DNA from: Mucispirillum schaedleri
Lineage (GTDB): Bacteria; Chrysiogenota; Deferribacteres; Deferribacterales; Mucispirillaceae
Reading direction: 5' to 3'
Length of the DNA stretch: 64,000 bases
Assembly: GCA_949287985.1 (NCBI GenBank)
Contig: CASEIN010000072.1
Coordinates: 46,584 to 110,583, forward strand
In this document: piece by piece, positions 9,704 through 20,913 of the stretch
Layout of the letters: each line of letters opens with the position of its first letter
Numbering within the stretch: the first letter of the stretch is position 1
Program-made: the position numbers and the translations under genes
The notes under the pieces: model-generated
What the model was told of the DNA's origin: nothing
The model's input: the letters and a program-made list of their open reading frames with translations, nothing else
The model's database searches: none

Positions 9704-10804
9704 ATGAATGCATATATATTAAAAAGATTATTTTTAATAATTCCTACACTGCTTGGTATATTTACCATAAACTTTTTTCTAATACAGGCAGCTCCCGGTG
9801 GCCCTGTAGATACTATGATTGCAAAAATTACAGGACAATCAGTAAGTATAGAAGATAGAGCACTAGGGAATGATTCATCAAATGAAAGGCTGGAATTATC
9901 AGAAGAAACAAATGACCTAGCATCTAAATATGCTGGAGGGCAGTATCTTACACCAGAATTAATAAAAGAAATAGAAAAATTATATGGCTTTGATAAGCCA
10001 ATTGTAGAACGTTTTTTCTTAACTTTAAAAAATTATTTATTGTTTGATTTTGGTGATAGTTTTTTTACAGATAAAAGTGTATTGCAAATGATAAAAGAAC
10101 GGCTGCCAGTATCTATTTCTCTTGGTGTATGGAGCACAGTGTTAATTTATTTAATCAGCATACCACTTGGTATTAAAAAGGCAGTAAAACATGGCTCAAA
10201 GTTTGATGTTTGGAGCTCATTTTTTATAATATTAGGCTCTGCCATTCCTGTATTTTTATTTGCAGTGATTTTAATTATATTTTTTGCAGGTGGTAATTAT
10301 TTTGCATGGTTTCCTCTTCGTGGGCTTACATCAGAAGATTTTGAAAATATGTCGTTAATAGGTAAAGTAATGGATTATTTATGGCATATATTTCTACCAA
10401 TATTTAGCATGGTTATAGGTGGTTTTGCAGGTCTTACTATGCTTACTAAAAATTCATTTCTTGATGAACTTCATAAGCAGTATGTTATTACAGCAAGAGC
10501 AAAAGGAATATCAGAAAAAAGAGTGCTTTATGGTCATATTTTTAGAAATGCTATGCTTATTGTTATATCTGGGCTTCCTGCAACTTTTATTTCCATGTTT
10601 TTTTCAGGTTCATTACTTATTGAAGTAATTTTTTCATTAAATGGTATGGGGCTTATGGGTTTTGAAGCTGCTATTAACAGGGATTATCCTGTAATGTTTA
10701 GCACTTTATATATTTTTACCTTAATTGGACTTTTGCTTAATCTAATAAGCGATATTACATATACACTTGTTGACCCTAGAATATCTTTTAAAGCCGTAAA
10801 GTGA
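9704..10804 (+). CDS. yejB: YejB-like peptide ABC transporter permease
   Basis: 366 residues, DppB/OppB-type permease with six membrane segments and a long periplasmic loop after helix 1 (residues about 30-105, a YejB trait). The EAA loop that docks with the ATPase is seen in [21 protein letters not shown]. Forms a heterodimer channel with the next gene product. One base separates it from yejA. Confidence 0.92.
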   Translation: MNAYILKRLFLIIPTLLGIFTINFFLIQAAPGGPVDTMIAKITGQSVSIEDRALGNDSSNERLELSEETNDLASKYAGGQYLTPELIKEIEKLYGFDKPIVERFFLTLKNYLLFDFGDSFFTDKSVLQMIKERLPVSISLGVWSTVLIYLISIPLGIKKAVKHGSKFDVWSSFFIILGSAIPVFLFAVILIIFFAGGNYFAWFPLRGLTSEDFENMSLIGKVMDYLWHIFLPIFSMVIGGFAGLTMLTKNSFLDELHKQYVITARAKGISEKRVLYGHIFRNAMLIVISGLPATFISMFFSGSLLIEVIFSLNGMGLMGFEAAINRDYPVMFSTLYIFTLIGLLLNLISDITYTLVDPRISFKAVK

Positions 10805-10811
10805 GAGAAAT

Positions 10812-11825
10812 ATGAGCCCAATACTAAAAAGAAGATTAAAAAGATTTAAAAATAATAAAAGAGCATTTATTTCACTTATAATATTTATGTGTTTATTTAT
10901 TACAAGTCTTTTTGCAGAATTTATTGCTAATGATAAACCAATCATTATGAAATATAAAGGTGAATTTTATTTTCCTGTTTTTTTTACATACAGCGATAAA
11001 GAATTTAATGGTTTTTTTGATACAGAAGCTAACTATAAAGATGAATTTACCCTAAATGAAATAACTAATAACGGTTGGATTATATGGCCTATTATTAAAT
11101 ACAGCTATGACACAATAGAATACAACATGTCATCACCACCACCACTGCCACCAACTTTAAATAACCCATTAGGTATAGATGCACAGGGCAGAGATGTTTT
11201 TGCAAGATTAATATACGGCTTTAGGTTTTCTGTTATTTTTGGTATATTACTTACTATTACAACATCAATTATAGGCATTATTACAGGAGCATTACAGGGG
11301 TATTATGGTGGTAAGGTTGATATTGCAGGGCAAAGATTTATGGAAATATGGGCAGGTATACCAATGCTTTATTTACTTATTATGATAAATAGTATCCTGC
11401 GGCCTGGTTTTTGGTGGCTGTTATTTTTAATGACGTTATTTGGCTGGATGAAACTTGTTGGTGTTGTCCGTGCCGAATTTTTAAAGGCTAGAAGTTTAGA
11501 ATACATTCAAGCAGCAAAAGCTATGGGAGTAAAAGACAGCGTAATAATTTTTAGGCATATTCTACCTAATGCACTTGTAGCAACTATCACATTTCTACCA
11601 TTTATTTTAAGTGGTTCAATTACATCTCTTACTTCCCTTGATTTTTTGGGGTTTGGTATGCCTGCAGGTTCACCATCTTTGGGCGAATTGCTATCATCTG
11701 GTAAAGCTAATATTCATGCCCCATGGCTTGGTATTTCTGCTTTTGTATTACTTTCATTGCTTTTAAGCCTGCTTGTTTTCATTGGAGAAGGGCTGCGAGA
11801 TGCTTTTGATCCTAATAAAATATAG
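10812..11825 (+). CDS. yejE: YejE-like peptide ABC transporter permease
   Basis: 337 residues, DppC/OppC-type permease. It has an N-terminal helix, the YejE-type periplasmic segment with PPPLPPTLNNPLGIDAQGRD, and the EAA loop QAAKAMGVKDSVIIFRHILP. Pairs with YejB. Seven bases separate it from yejB and eight from the ATPase gene. Confidence 0.92.
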   Translation: MSPILKRRLKRFKNNKRAFISLIIFMCLFITSLFAEFIANDKPIIMKYKGEFYFPVFFTYSDKEFNGFFDTEANYKDEFTLNEITNNGWIIWPIIKYSYDTIEYNMSSPPPLPPTLNNPLGIDAQGRDVFARLIYGFRFSVIFGILLTITTSIIGIITGALQGYYGGKVDIAGQRFMEIWAGIPMLYLLIMINSILRPGFWWLLFLMTLFGWMKLVGVVRAEFLKARSLEYIQAAKAMGVKDSVIIFRHILPNALVATITFLPFILSGSITSLTSLDFLGFGMPAGSPSLGELLSSGKANIHAPWLGISAFVLLSLLLSLLVFIGEGLRDAFDPNKI

Positions 11826-11833
11826 GTGTATAT

Positions 11834-13402
11834 ATGTTAAAAGTTGAAAATATAGAAATTATATTTAATACAGAATTAGGACAAACAGTCGCTGTTAAAG
11901 ATTTCTCTTTTCATGTGAAAAAAGGGGAAATTATGGCTGTTGTTGGAGAAAGTGGTTCTGGTAAATCAGTTTGTGCATTGTCTATTACAGCATTGTTAAA
12001 AGAACAAGGTGCAGTTCTAACGAAGGGAAAAATTATTTTTAATAATCAAATAATAGATTATAACGATGAAAAAAAACTACGGGAAATTCGTGGTGGTGAA
12101 ATAGCTTATATATTTCAAGAACCTATGGTTTCATTAAATCCACTTCATACAATTGGCAGGCAAATTACAGAAAGGCTTATTTATGTTGAGGGTGTTTCAA
12201 AAACAGAAGCTATGGAAAAAGCTGTGGAGCTTTTATCTTTATGTGGCATTAAAAATTCAAAATCAAGACTTAAGGATTATCCACATAATTTTTCTGGTGG
12301 TGAAAGGCAAAGGATTATGATTGCTACTGCTCTTGCATGCAACCCAAAACTACTAATAGCAGATGAACCAACCACAGCATTAGATGTAACCGTTCAAAAA
12401 CAAATTTTAGATTTATTAAAGGATTTAAAAGAAAAGTTTAATATGTCTGTTTTATTAATTACTCATGATTTAAGAATAGTAAAAAAATATGCAGATAATA
12501 TTGTGGTTGTGAGAAATGGAAATGTAATAGAGAAAGGAAGCTGTAAAGAGATTTTCTCTAATCCTTTTCATGAATACACAAAATTATTAATTAATACAGA
12601 GTATGGCAAGCCTGTAAAAGCATGCAGTAATAAAGAAATGTTTAAAGCAGAAAATATTAATGCTTACTATAAATTACCTAAAAAAGTATTTAAAAAACAG
12701 CAGTATTTTTATGCAGCTAAAAATATTAATTTATCTATATTAGAGGGAGATAGTTTAGGCATTGTTGGAGAAAGTGGTTCAGGTAAATCAAGCCTTGTTA
12801 AAGCATTTCTTCATTTAATTGATTTTACTGGAAATGTATATTTTGATAATATATGTTTTAGTCAGCTTAAAAAAGAGCATCTAAGAAAGCAGCGCAGGAA
12901 TATTCAAATTGTTTTTCAAGATCCATTTGGTAGCCTAAACCCACGAATGACAGCTGAAATGATTATTAGCGAAGGTATAAAATCATGTGGTTACAGTAAA
13001 GATGAAATAAAAAAACAAGTGGAAGAAATATTAATAAAAATAGGACTTCCAGAAAACAGTAAAAATAAGTATCCACATGAATTTTCTGGAGGACAAAGAC
13101 AGCGTATTGCTATTGCTAGAGCAGTAATTATGAAGCCCAAAATTATTATTTTTGATGAACCAACATCATCACTTGATAAAAATGTGCAAATGCAGATACT
13201 AGATATGCTAAGAGATTTGCAGCAGGAATATAAAATTACATATATTTTTATAAGCCATGACCTTCACGTAGTTCAATCTATATGCAACAATATGGCAGTA
13301 ATGAAAGATGGCGAGATAATAGAATATGGTAAGAGCAATGAGATTATCAATAATCCAAAACATGAATATACAAGACAGCTAATAGAAGCAGCTTGGATTT
13401 AA
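11834..13402 (+). CDS. yejF: YejF-like duplicated ABC ATPase
   Basis: 522 residues with two full nucleotide-binding domains in one chain, as in YejF. Walker A GESGSGKS occurs twice (about residues 38 and 312), signatures FSGGERQR and FSGGQRQR, and Walker B motifs LLIADEPTTALD and IIIFDEPTSSLD. Both sites look catalytically intact. Powers uptake through YejBE. This completes the YejABEF set. Confidence 0.93.
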   Translation: MLKVENIEIIFNTELGQTVAVKDFSFHVKKGEIMAVVGESGSGKSVCALSITALLKEQGAVLTKGKIIFNNQIIDYNDEKKLREIRGGEIAYIFQEPMVSLNPLHTIGRQITERLIYVEGVSKTEAMEKAVELLSLCGIKNSKSRLKDYPHNFSGGERQRIMIATALACNPKLLIADEPTTALDVTVQKQILDLLKDLKEKFNMSVLLITHDLRIVKKYADNIVVVRNGNVIEKGSCKEIFSNPFHEYTKLLINTEYGKPVKACSNKEMFKAENINAYYKLPKKVFKKQQYFYAAKNINLSILEGDSLGIVGESGSGKSSLVKAFLHLIDFTGNVYFDNICFSQLKKEHLRKQRRNIQIVFQDPFGSLNPRMTAEMIISEGIKSCGYSKDEIKKQVEEILIKIGLPENSKNKYPHEFSGGQRQRIAIARAVIMKPKIIIFDEPTSSLDKNVQMQILDMLRDLQQEYKITYIFISHDLHVVQSICNNMAVMKDGEIIEYGKSNEIINNPKHEYTRQLIEAAWI

Positions 13403-13412
13403 AGGAGCTATA

Positions 13413-14492
13413 ATGAAAAAATTATTATATCTATTTTTATTTATATGTTTAAATTTTCAGATATCATATGCTATAGAATTAGAACATAATAACTTTAAAT
13501 TTAATATATATTCAAATATTTATGGAGATTTTTTTTATAAATATAATAAACCATCAAGTTATACTAATAATATAGAACATCAGTTTGCAAGCTATGCCTT
13601 TACAGGCTCATCAAATGCAGGTATTAGTATAGAATATGGAAAAACAGGTTTCGTATTTGAAGCAGGTATATCTGATATTATACGTAAATATTATCTACAA
13701 TATAATATAAACAAGGAAAACAAACATTTTATTCTAATAGGTCGAGATACGACTATTGCTCATTATGCTTTTGGACAAATATCAAATAATTTAGCAGGCT
13801 TAAGCAATTACGGAACATTAATTAATAATAATAGACGTTTTCAGGTTCGTTATGGTATAAATGGTTTTCAAATAGCCTTAATTTTACCTTATTTAAGCAG
13901 CTGGAACCAAGAATATGTTAATGATCCAGCATCTTTATATGATGGATTTATAAATATTCCACGTTTTGAGATATCTTATGATTATTCAAATAAATATATG
14001 GAATTAAAAACTTATGCAGGTTATGGTGCTTATTTATATGACAAAAATATTTACAATAAAATTATTCATTCTGGTAATATTGGTGTAGGAAGTAAATTAT
14101 TAGTAGACGAAAAATCATCTGTATATTTATCATTATTTTATGGCTATAACCTTAGTATGACAAACTCACTTACAAATATGAATACTATAACTTTAATTAA
14201 TAATACTATAAATGTTACAAATATTCATTCTTTTGGTGTTGCTGCTGGATTTAAATATGATTATAATCAATATATTACATTGCAAACTGGTATAGGTTAT
14301 ACATTTAATTATTCAGAGACTTATGAAAGCATTGATGATGCACTGGGTGCATATCTGAATGTTCAAATCAAAATTAATAATTATTTTAGTATCATACCAG
14401 AATTATCTTTATGTAATAATATGCAGTCAAACAATAAGCAGTCAGAAGGGTATAGTTTTCTTGCAGGTTTGTTAATGCTTTTTCAAATATAA
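13413..14492 (+). CDS. Predicted outer-membrane beta-barrel protein
   Basis: 359 residues with a signal peptide (MKKLLYLFLFICLNFQISYA). The rest alternates aromatic/hydrophobic and polar residues with many Tyr, Asn and Phe, includes repeated strand-like runs, and ends in LMLFQI, all typical of a barrel or porin-like protein. No family can be named. It has an AAGGAGC site before the ATG and is the last gene of the uptake operon, 10 bases after yejF, so a second outer-membrane component of that system is plausible. Confidence 0.65.
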   Translation: MKKLLYLFLFICLNFQISYAIELEHNNFKFNIYSNIYGDFFYKYNKPSSYTNNIEHQFASYAFTGSSNAGISIEYGKTGFVFEAGISDIIRKYYLQYNINKENKHFILIGRDTTIAHYAFGQISNNLAGLSNYGTLINNNRRFQVRYGINGFQIALILPYLSSWNQEYVNDPASLYDGFINIPRFEISYDYSNKYMELKTYAGYGAYLYDKNIYNKIIHSGNIGVGSKLLVDEKSSVYLSLFYGYNLSMTNSLTNMNTITLINNTINVTNIHSFGVAAGFKYDYNQYITLQTGIGYTFNYSETYESIDDALGAYLNVQIKINNYFSIIPELSLCNNMQSNNKQSEGYSFLAGLLMLFQI

Positions 14493-14558
14493 TTATTCTA
14501 AAGAAAATAACAGAATTTACGATATATAATAACCATACAAAAAATATAATTATCATTC

Positions 14559-14588
14559 TTGACTTATTTTTTGAAAGTGGTATATATT
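14559..14588 (+). promoter_or_regulatory. Sigma-70-type promoter before tsaB
   Basis: TTGACT at 14559-14564 and TATATT at 14583-14588 with 18 bases between (or TATATA at 14581 with 16). The expected start of transcription is at about 14593-14595, that is, on or next to the ATG of tsaB, which would make the message leaderless. Bases 14493-14558 between the outer-membrane protein gene and this promoter are AT-rich and show no clear terminator. Confidence 0.6.
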
Positions 14589-14594
14589 AGAAGT

Positions 14595-15182
14595 ATGACA
14601 CGTTTAATAATAGATACATCAAGTGATTATATTGTTATAGTAATCTCTAAAGATAATACGATTATTGCCAGTCATATTTTATACGCTGGCAGGAAAATGA
14701 GTGAGTTACTTTTAGAGCAGCTTGATAATATACTGAAATCACTATCTATTGATATAAACAGTATAGATGAATTATACGCTGGTATTGGACCTGGTTCATT
14801 TACTGGTGTTAGAATTGGTGTAGCTTTAATTTTAGGTCTTTCTTCAGGGCTTAATAAAAAAGCATATGGTATCTCATCATTAGACGTGGAAGCTATAATA
14901 TCTTGTAAGAATAATTTAAAAACAGCATCGCTTTTAAAAGGCGATGTTTATGCTGTTAGGGACTATGATTTTTCTAAAAATATTTTTTCAGAATATTATA
15001 CAGAAGAAATTAGTCATAATATAAATGATTATACTCTTGTAAATAGTGATAAATGGTATTTTCCTAATTTACCAAAAGCTGTCCAAAGTGGTAAATTGTG
15101 GGATTTTCGTGCAGAGTGTTCACCAATTTACTTGAGGAAATCAGAAGCAGAGATTAATCTTGATAAGAAAAGCAACGCTTGA
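14595..15182 (+). CDS. tsaB: tRNA threonylcarbamoyladenosine biosynthesis protein TsaB
   Basis: 195 residues, the ASKHA-fold partner of TsaD in t6A37 modification of ANN-decoding tRNAs. The N-terminus MTRLIIDTSSDYIVI and the motif YAGIGPGSFTGVRIGV are typical of TsaB. An upstream in-frame TTG at 14559 overlaps the -35 hexamer, so ATG 14595 is preferred. The protein is on the short side (E. coli about 231). It overlaps rimI by 23 bases, a common pairing. No strong ribosome site is seen before the ATG. Confidence 0.9.
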   Translation: MTRLIIDTSSDYIVIVISKDNTIIASHILYAGRKMSELLLEQLDNILKSLSIDINSIDELYAGIGPGSFTGVRIGVALILGLSSGLNKKAYGISSLDVEAIISCKNNLKTASLLKGDVYAVRDYDFSKNIFSEYYTEEISHNINDYTLVNSDKWYFPNLPKAVQSGKLWDFRAECSPIYLRKSEAEINLDKKSNA

Positions 15183-15621
15183 CGATTTAGATTGTATATA
15201 TAAAATTGCATTAGCTTCTTTTGAAACTCCATGGGCTAAAGCATCATTAGAAGCAGAGTTTTATAATGAACATGCAAATATTTATGTATATGAACATGAA
15301 AATGAAATAAGGGCATATATTATTACATGGCTTATTGCTGATGAAGCAGAATTACTTACTATTGCAGTTGATGAAGGCTGGCGAAATAAGGGTATAGGTA
15401 AATCCCTTATAAATTATATGAAAGAGCTTTACGGTAATAAAGTTATATGGCATTTAGAAGTGGCATGTAGTAATAAAAGTGCTATACATTTATATAAAAG
15501 TTATGGTTTTGAGATTAATTCTATCATAACTAATTATTATGGAACAGGAAAAGATGCATATAGAATGCTTCTTTGTCCAAACTTAAGTATTAAAACAGGA
15601 GAAACAAATGTTGGAAGATAA
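15160..15621 (+). CDS. rimI: RimI-like ribosomal-protein alanine N-acetyltransferase
   Basis: 153 residues, GNAT fold. The N-terminus MIRKATLDDLDCIYKIA, the acetyl-CoA motif VDEGWRNKGIGKSLI and the C-terminal NKSAIHLYKSYGFE fit RimI. The start codon is TTG inside tsaB; the alignment of the first beta strand demands it. RimI acetylates the N-terminus of protein S18 in E. coli; the target here is inferred. Beside tsaB as in many genomes. Confidence 0.87.
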   Translation: MIRKATLDDLDCIYKIALASFETPWAKASLEAEFYNEHANIYVYEHENEIRAYIITWLIADEAELLTIAVDEGWRNKGIGKSLINYMKELYGNKVIWHLEVACSNKSAIHLYKSYGFEINSIITNYYGTGKDAYRMLLCPNLSIKTGETNVGR

Positions 15622-15826
15622 GTTTGAGCTGTATGAGCGTATTAGTAAGGAGAATATCGAGTTTAAAAGACTCTTTGATGAACATATCCGTTTAGAGCAG
15701 GATTTAGAGGCATTATATAGCTTGAAATATTTTCCACCAGAAGTTGAAATGAAAATTAAAGAAATTAAAAAGAAAAAACTTCTTGGAAAAGATAAAATGG
15801 AGAAGATTATTTCTTCTTATCAATAG
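15608..15826 (+). CDS. DUF465 (YdcH-like) small coiled-coil protein
   Basis: 72 residues, almost all helical and charged: FKRLFDEHIRLEQDLEALY and MKIKEIKKKKLLGKDKMEKII follow the DUF465 pattern (a helical hairpin that ends with a K-K-x-x-L-K-D segment). Function of the family is unknown. It overlaps rimI by 14 bases with AGGAGA before the ATG, so it belongs to the same transcript. metK follows after 36 bases. Confidence 0.8.
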   Translation: MLEDKFELYERISKENIEFKRLFDEHIRLEQDLEALYSLKYFPPEVEMKIKEIKKKKLLGKDKMEKIISSYQ

Positions 15827-15862
15827 ATAATACAACACTATAATAAGGAGTGTATAAGGTTA

Positions 15863-17017
15863 ATGAATAATCGTAATTATTTATTTACATCAGAATCTGT
15901 TACAGAAGGTCACCCAGATAAAATGGCAGACCAAATTTCTGATGCTGTTCTTGATGCAATGCTTAAAGATGACCCATTTAGTCGTGTTGCATGTGAGACT
16001 ATGTTGACTACTGGTCTTGTTGTGGTTTCAGGTGAAGTTACAACAAAAACTTATGTAGATATACCAGCAATTGTAAGAGATACTATTGCAGGTATAGGCT
16101 ATACAAGAGCTAAATTTGGTTTTGACTATGAAACTTGTGGTGTAATATCTACCATTAACCGTCAGTCGCCAGATATTGCAATGGGGGTCGATACTGGTGG
16201 TGCAGGTGACCAAGGTTTAATGTTTGGTTTTGCATGTGATGAAACTCCTGAACTTATGCCACTTCCTATTATGCTGGCACATAAAATTACAATGAAACTT
16301 TCTGAAGTGAGAAAAAGCGGTGAGCTTGATTATCTTCGCCCAGATGGTAAATCACAAGTAACAATTGAATATAATGGGTTTGAGCCTGTGAAAGTGCATA
16401 CTGTAGTTGTGTCTTCTCAGCATTCTGAAAGTGTAGCAATGGATAAATTAAAATCAGAAATAATTGAAAAAGTTATAAAACCAGTTATGCCTGAAAATCT
16501 TTTTAATGAAAAAGATACAATTTTCCATATAAACCCAACAGGTAGATTTGTTATTGGTGGCCCAATGGGTGACTGTGGTTTAACAGGCAGAAAAATTATT
16601 GTTGATACATATGGTGGTATGGGGCGTCACGGTGGTGGTGCTTTCTCAGGTAAAGATGCAACTAAAGTTGACCGTTCTGCAGCATATGGTGCAAGATGGG
16701 TTGCAAAAAATATTGTTGCAGCAGGTCTTGCAAAAAGGTGCGAAGCTCAGCTTGCATATGCTATTGGTGTTAGCGAGCCTGTATCTATTATGGTTAATAC
16801 ATTTGGAACAGGTGCTATTGATGATGGTGAAATAGAAAAAATCGTTGCAAAAGTATTTGATTTAACTCCAAAAGGGCTTATTTCAGCACTTGATTTAAGA
16901 AAACCAATATTTAAAAGAACTGCAAGCTATGGTCATTTTGGTAGAAATGAATTTGCATGGGAAGATACTAATAAAGTATCTGATTTAAAAGATTTAGCAG
17001 GAAAATTAGGGAGCTAG
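15863..17017 (+). CDS. metK: S-adenosylmethionine synthetase
   Basis: 384 residues, normal length. It makes S-adenosylmethionine from methionine and ATP. Family signatures are present: [20 protein letters not shown] at the N-terminus, [16 protein letters not shown] in the middle and [19 protein letters not shown] in the phosphate-binding loop. TAAGGAG lies upstream. No SAM riboswitch is visible in the 36-base gap. ahcY follows after 3 bases, giving a SAM synthesis and recycling pair. Confidence 0.97.
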   Translation: MNNRNYLFTSESVTEGHPDKMADQISDAVLDAMLKDDPFSRVACETMLTTGLVVVSGEVTTKTYVDIPAIVRDTIAGIGYTRAKFGFDYETCGVISTINRQSPDIAMGVDTGGAGDQGLMFGFACDETPELMPLPIMLAHKITMKLSEVRKSGELDYLRPDGKSQVTIEYNGFEPVKVHTVVVSSQHSESVAMDKLKSEIIEKVIKPVMPENLFNEKDTIFHINPTGRFVIGGPMGDCGLTGRKIIVDTYGGMGRHGGGAFSGKDATKVDRSAAYGARWVAKNIVAAGLAKRCEAQLAYAIGVSEPVSIMVNTFGTGAIDDGEIEKIVAKVFDLTPKGLISALDLRKPIFKRTASYGHFGRNEFAWEDTNKVSDLKDLAGKLGS

Positions 17018-17020
17018 TAA

Positions 17021-18279
<1,259 letters not shown>

Positions 18280-18280
<1 letters not shown>

Positions 18281-19641
18281 TGAGTAAATCAGTTGATTAT
18301 ATTATTGTCGGTGCAGGTCCTACTGGGGCCTGTGCTGCCAATATTCTTTCAAAAAGTGGCAAAAAAGTTGTATTAGTTGGTAAGGTATTAGGTGGTTCAC
18401 ACTGTTCTATAAGCAGCACATCTTCAGAAACTCTAATGAACCTTTCTAAATCTTTTGAAAAATTTAGGGTAGTAAATGATGCATATGTTTCTAGTAATGT
18501 AGAAAATGTTGCTTTAGATTTTAAAAAAGTAAAAAAACTTGTTGATAGTAATGCAAATAAATCTAAAAAGTCATTTTTAGAAATTCTTGAAGACTGCTCT
18601 GTTGAATTTATAGAAGGCACAGCATGTTTTTCTGGAAGTAATATTTTAGATATTACATTACCTGATGGTCAAGTAGTGTCTTATAAATTTAAAAAATGCC
18701 TTATTGCAGCTGGTGCTGTTGCTCCAAAGACAACAATATATAATAATAAGAAAAATATAGATGTGGCTTCTTTTATAAATATGGAAGAATTACCTGAAAG
18801 TGTTGCCATTATTGGTGGTGGTGCATTAGGGGTAGAGGTTGCATCATTTTTTGCTCGCTTTGGTTCAAAAATAACTATAATTGAAAAAAATGACAGGTTA
18901 TTATCTTCTATTGACCCATATATTTCCAAAAAATATGAAGATACTCTTAAAAAACGTGGTGTAACTATTGTTACAAATCATGATATAAAAAAAATCGAGC
19001 GTGTAGGGCAGAAATATATTGCGTTATCTGATGCTGGACCTATTGAAAGTGAAGAAATATTTTTATGTATTGGCAGAGTGCCTGCTGTTTCAGAATTAAT
19101 GCTTGAAAGTGCAGGTATTAATACAGATGAAAAAGGACATATTATATTTGGAAATAATCTTCAAACAGATAATAAGAATATATATGTTGCCGGTGATGTT
19201 TCTAGTATTATGATGAATAGCAGCTGGGCATACTATTCTGCTGTAATAGCATCAAAAAATATGATGGGTGATAATCTGGAATATGAACCAGAAATATTAC
19301 CTGTATATATAGATACAGACCCTGAAATTGCTCTTGTTGGGCTTTCTGAAGAACAGGCAAAAGAGCGTGGATATGACTATGGGATTTTTAAATATATATT
19401 TGGTGATATATACGGGCTTGCCAATTCATCTGGCTCGCAAACTGTAATAAAAACAGTATTTAATAAAAGTAATAAAACATTTTTAGGCATACAGGCAATG
19501 GGGCGTGGTGCAAATAACTTGATTGCAGTATTTGCTCTTATAATTAAATTAAAATTGAGTATAGAACAAATTCCTGATTTTGTATATATTGACCCTGTGT
19601 TTAATGAATTTTTTAATGAGGTAGCTGAAAAGTTATTATGA
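18280..19641 (+). CDS. Pyridine nucleotide-disulfide oxidoreductase-like flavoprotein lacking the redox cysteines
   Basis: 453 residues from ATG 18280 (TAATG overlap with ahcY). FAD-binding GAGPTGACAANILSKSGKK (11-29), NAD-binding IIGGGALGVEVASFF, and the FAD-contact NIYVAGDVSS are all present, and the C-terminal dimerisation domain is of normal size, as in lipoamide dehydrogenase. Where that family has GGTCLNVGC, this protein has GGSHCSISS, so both disulfide positions are changed (His41, Ser46; a single Cys42 remains). The C-terminal HxxPxxxE motif reads YIDPVFNEF. It cannot work as a classical disulfide reductase; an NAD(P)H oxidase or transhydrogenase-like role is possible. Substrate unknown. 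Confidence 0.8.
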
Positions 19642-20354
19642 AAAAATTTATAGGTTTTTTAAGATTTTTATTTGCAGTAGCTTATGTTATGTATTATGCA
19701 ACAAATGCAACAATATTAAATATTTTTGGTAAAGGCGAATCATATCTTCGCAAAAGAACTGGTCCTGCAGCAAAAAGACTGATTAAATTAACTGGTGCTA
19801 CTTATTCTATTGAAGGATTAGAAAATATTAACCCTGATAAAACGTATGTTTTTACAGGAAACCATAGAAGTTATACTGATATTTTAATGCTTTTTATGAT
19901 AGGTGGCGAGGCTAACTGCCAGTTTACTTTTATGGCGAAGAAAGAGTTATTTAAAATACCTTTTTTAGGACCATCAATGAAAGCTATGCATGTAATTGGA
20001 GTGGAACGTGGTTCTACATCAAAGGCTATGAAAAGTCTTTTAGAAGCAATTGATACAGTAAAACAAGGTGGAAGAAACCTGATTATTTTTCCAGAAGGCA
20101 CAAGAAGTAACGATGGTAAAACTTTAGGTTCTTTTAAAAAAGGTGCTTTTACAATTGCTAAAAGGGCAGAACTTGATGTTTTACCTTTTATTTTAGAAGG
20201 CACAGAGCAGTATATGCCAAAAAAAGGTTTTGGAATGTATCATGCACATGTAAAAATTAAGTTTTTCCCTGCAATTTCTACAGCAGATAAAACTGATGCA
20301 GAAGCAATGAAAGAAACAGAAAATTTAATAAAAGAAGCTTTATGTCAGAAGTAA
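19638..20354 (+). CDS. plsC: 1-acyl-sn-glycerol-3-phosphate acyltransferase
   Basis: 238 residues with one N-terminal hydrophobic segment. The acyltransferase motifs are clear: NHRSYTD (HX4D), FPEGTRS, and a third block around VLPFILEGTEQY. It adds the second acyl chain in phosphatidic acid synthesis at the inner membrane. Overlaps the flavoprotein gene by 4 bases and folK by 13 bases. Confidence 0.92.
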   Translation: MKKFIGFLRFLFAVAYVMYYATNATILNIFGKGESYLRKRTGPAAKRLIKLTGATYSIEGLENINPDKTYVFTGNHRSYTDILMLFMIGGEANCQFTFMAKKELFKIPFLGPSMKAMHVIGVERGSTSKAMKSLLEAIDTVKQGGRNLIIFPEGTRSNDGKTLGSFKKGAFTIAKRAELDVLPFILEGTEQYMPKKGFGMYHAHVKIKFFPAISTADKTDAEAMKETENLIKEALCQK

Positions 20355-20839
20355 TTTTAGGGCTTGGTTCTAATATTGGAAATCCTGTTATACAATTACA
20401 AAATGCTGTTGACTATATAAAACAGCATTTTTTTATTTTAAAAAGTTCTAAAATATATATATCGCAGTCATTACTAAAAGATGAACAGCCAGATTACTAT
20501 AATATAGCTATAAAGTGCAAAACAGATGAAAAACCATTGAAAGTATTAGAGATTACCCAAAGTATAGAAAAAGAAATGGGACGTATTAAAACAAAAGTAT
20601 GGGGCGAAAGGATTATTGATATAGATATTATTGATTATGATAATAAAATATTTGAGTATGATAATTTAGTAATCCCACACAGCCAAATGAGTAAAAGAAG
20701 TTTTGTTTTAAAACCAATGATGGATATTTGTCAAAATTATAAACACCCTAAAACAAATAAATCTCTTGATTATATGTATGAAGAGCTTACTGATGTTTTT
20801 AATATAAAGGTGTGTAATGATTTTCAAATTAAAATATAA
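20342..20839 (+). CDS. folK: 2-amino-4-hydroxy-6-hydroxymethyldihydropteridine pyrophosphokinase
   Basis: 165 residues. The N-terminal ILGLGSNIGNP and the signature WGERIIDIDIIDYDN with IPHSQMSKRSFVLKP define HPPK, which activates the pterin for folate synthesis. The next enzyme (folP) is about 12 kb downstream at 32937. Starts inside plsC. Confidence 0.93.
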   Translation: MSEVILGLGSNIGNPVIQLQNAVDYIKQHFFILKSSKIYISQSLLKDEQPDYYNIAIKCKTDEKPLKVLEITQSIEKEMGRIKTKVWGERIIDIDIIDYDNKIFEYDNLVIPHSQMSKRSFVLKPMMDICQNYKHPKTNKSLDYMYEELTDVFNIKVCNDFQIKI

Positions 20840-20857
20840 AATTTTTGCATTTTTTTA

Positions 20858-20886
20858 TTGATAGAAAATAATTATTGTTTTATATA
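20858..20886 (+). promoter_or_regulatory. Promoter for hisS-aspS
   Basis: TTGATA at 20858-20863 and TATATA at 20881-20886 with a 17-base spacer, in the 74-base gap between folK and hisS. The 5' leader would be about 20 bases and carries GGAAGGA before the hisS ATG. Confidence 0.6.
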
Positions 20887-20913
20887 TAACTTTTACAATG
20901 GAAATGGAAGGAT

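Noticed and set aside
15827..15862. SAM riboswitch before metK
   Set aside because: Only 36 bases between genes, no room or motif for one.
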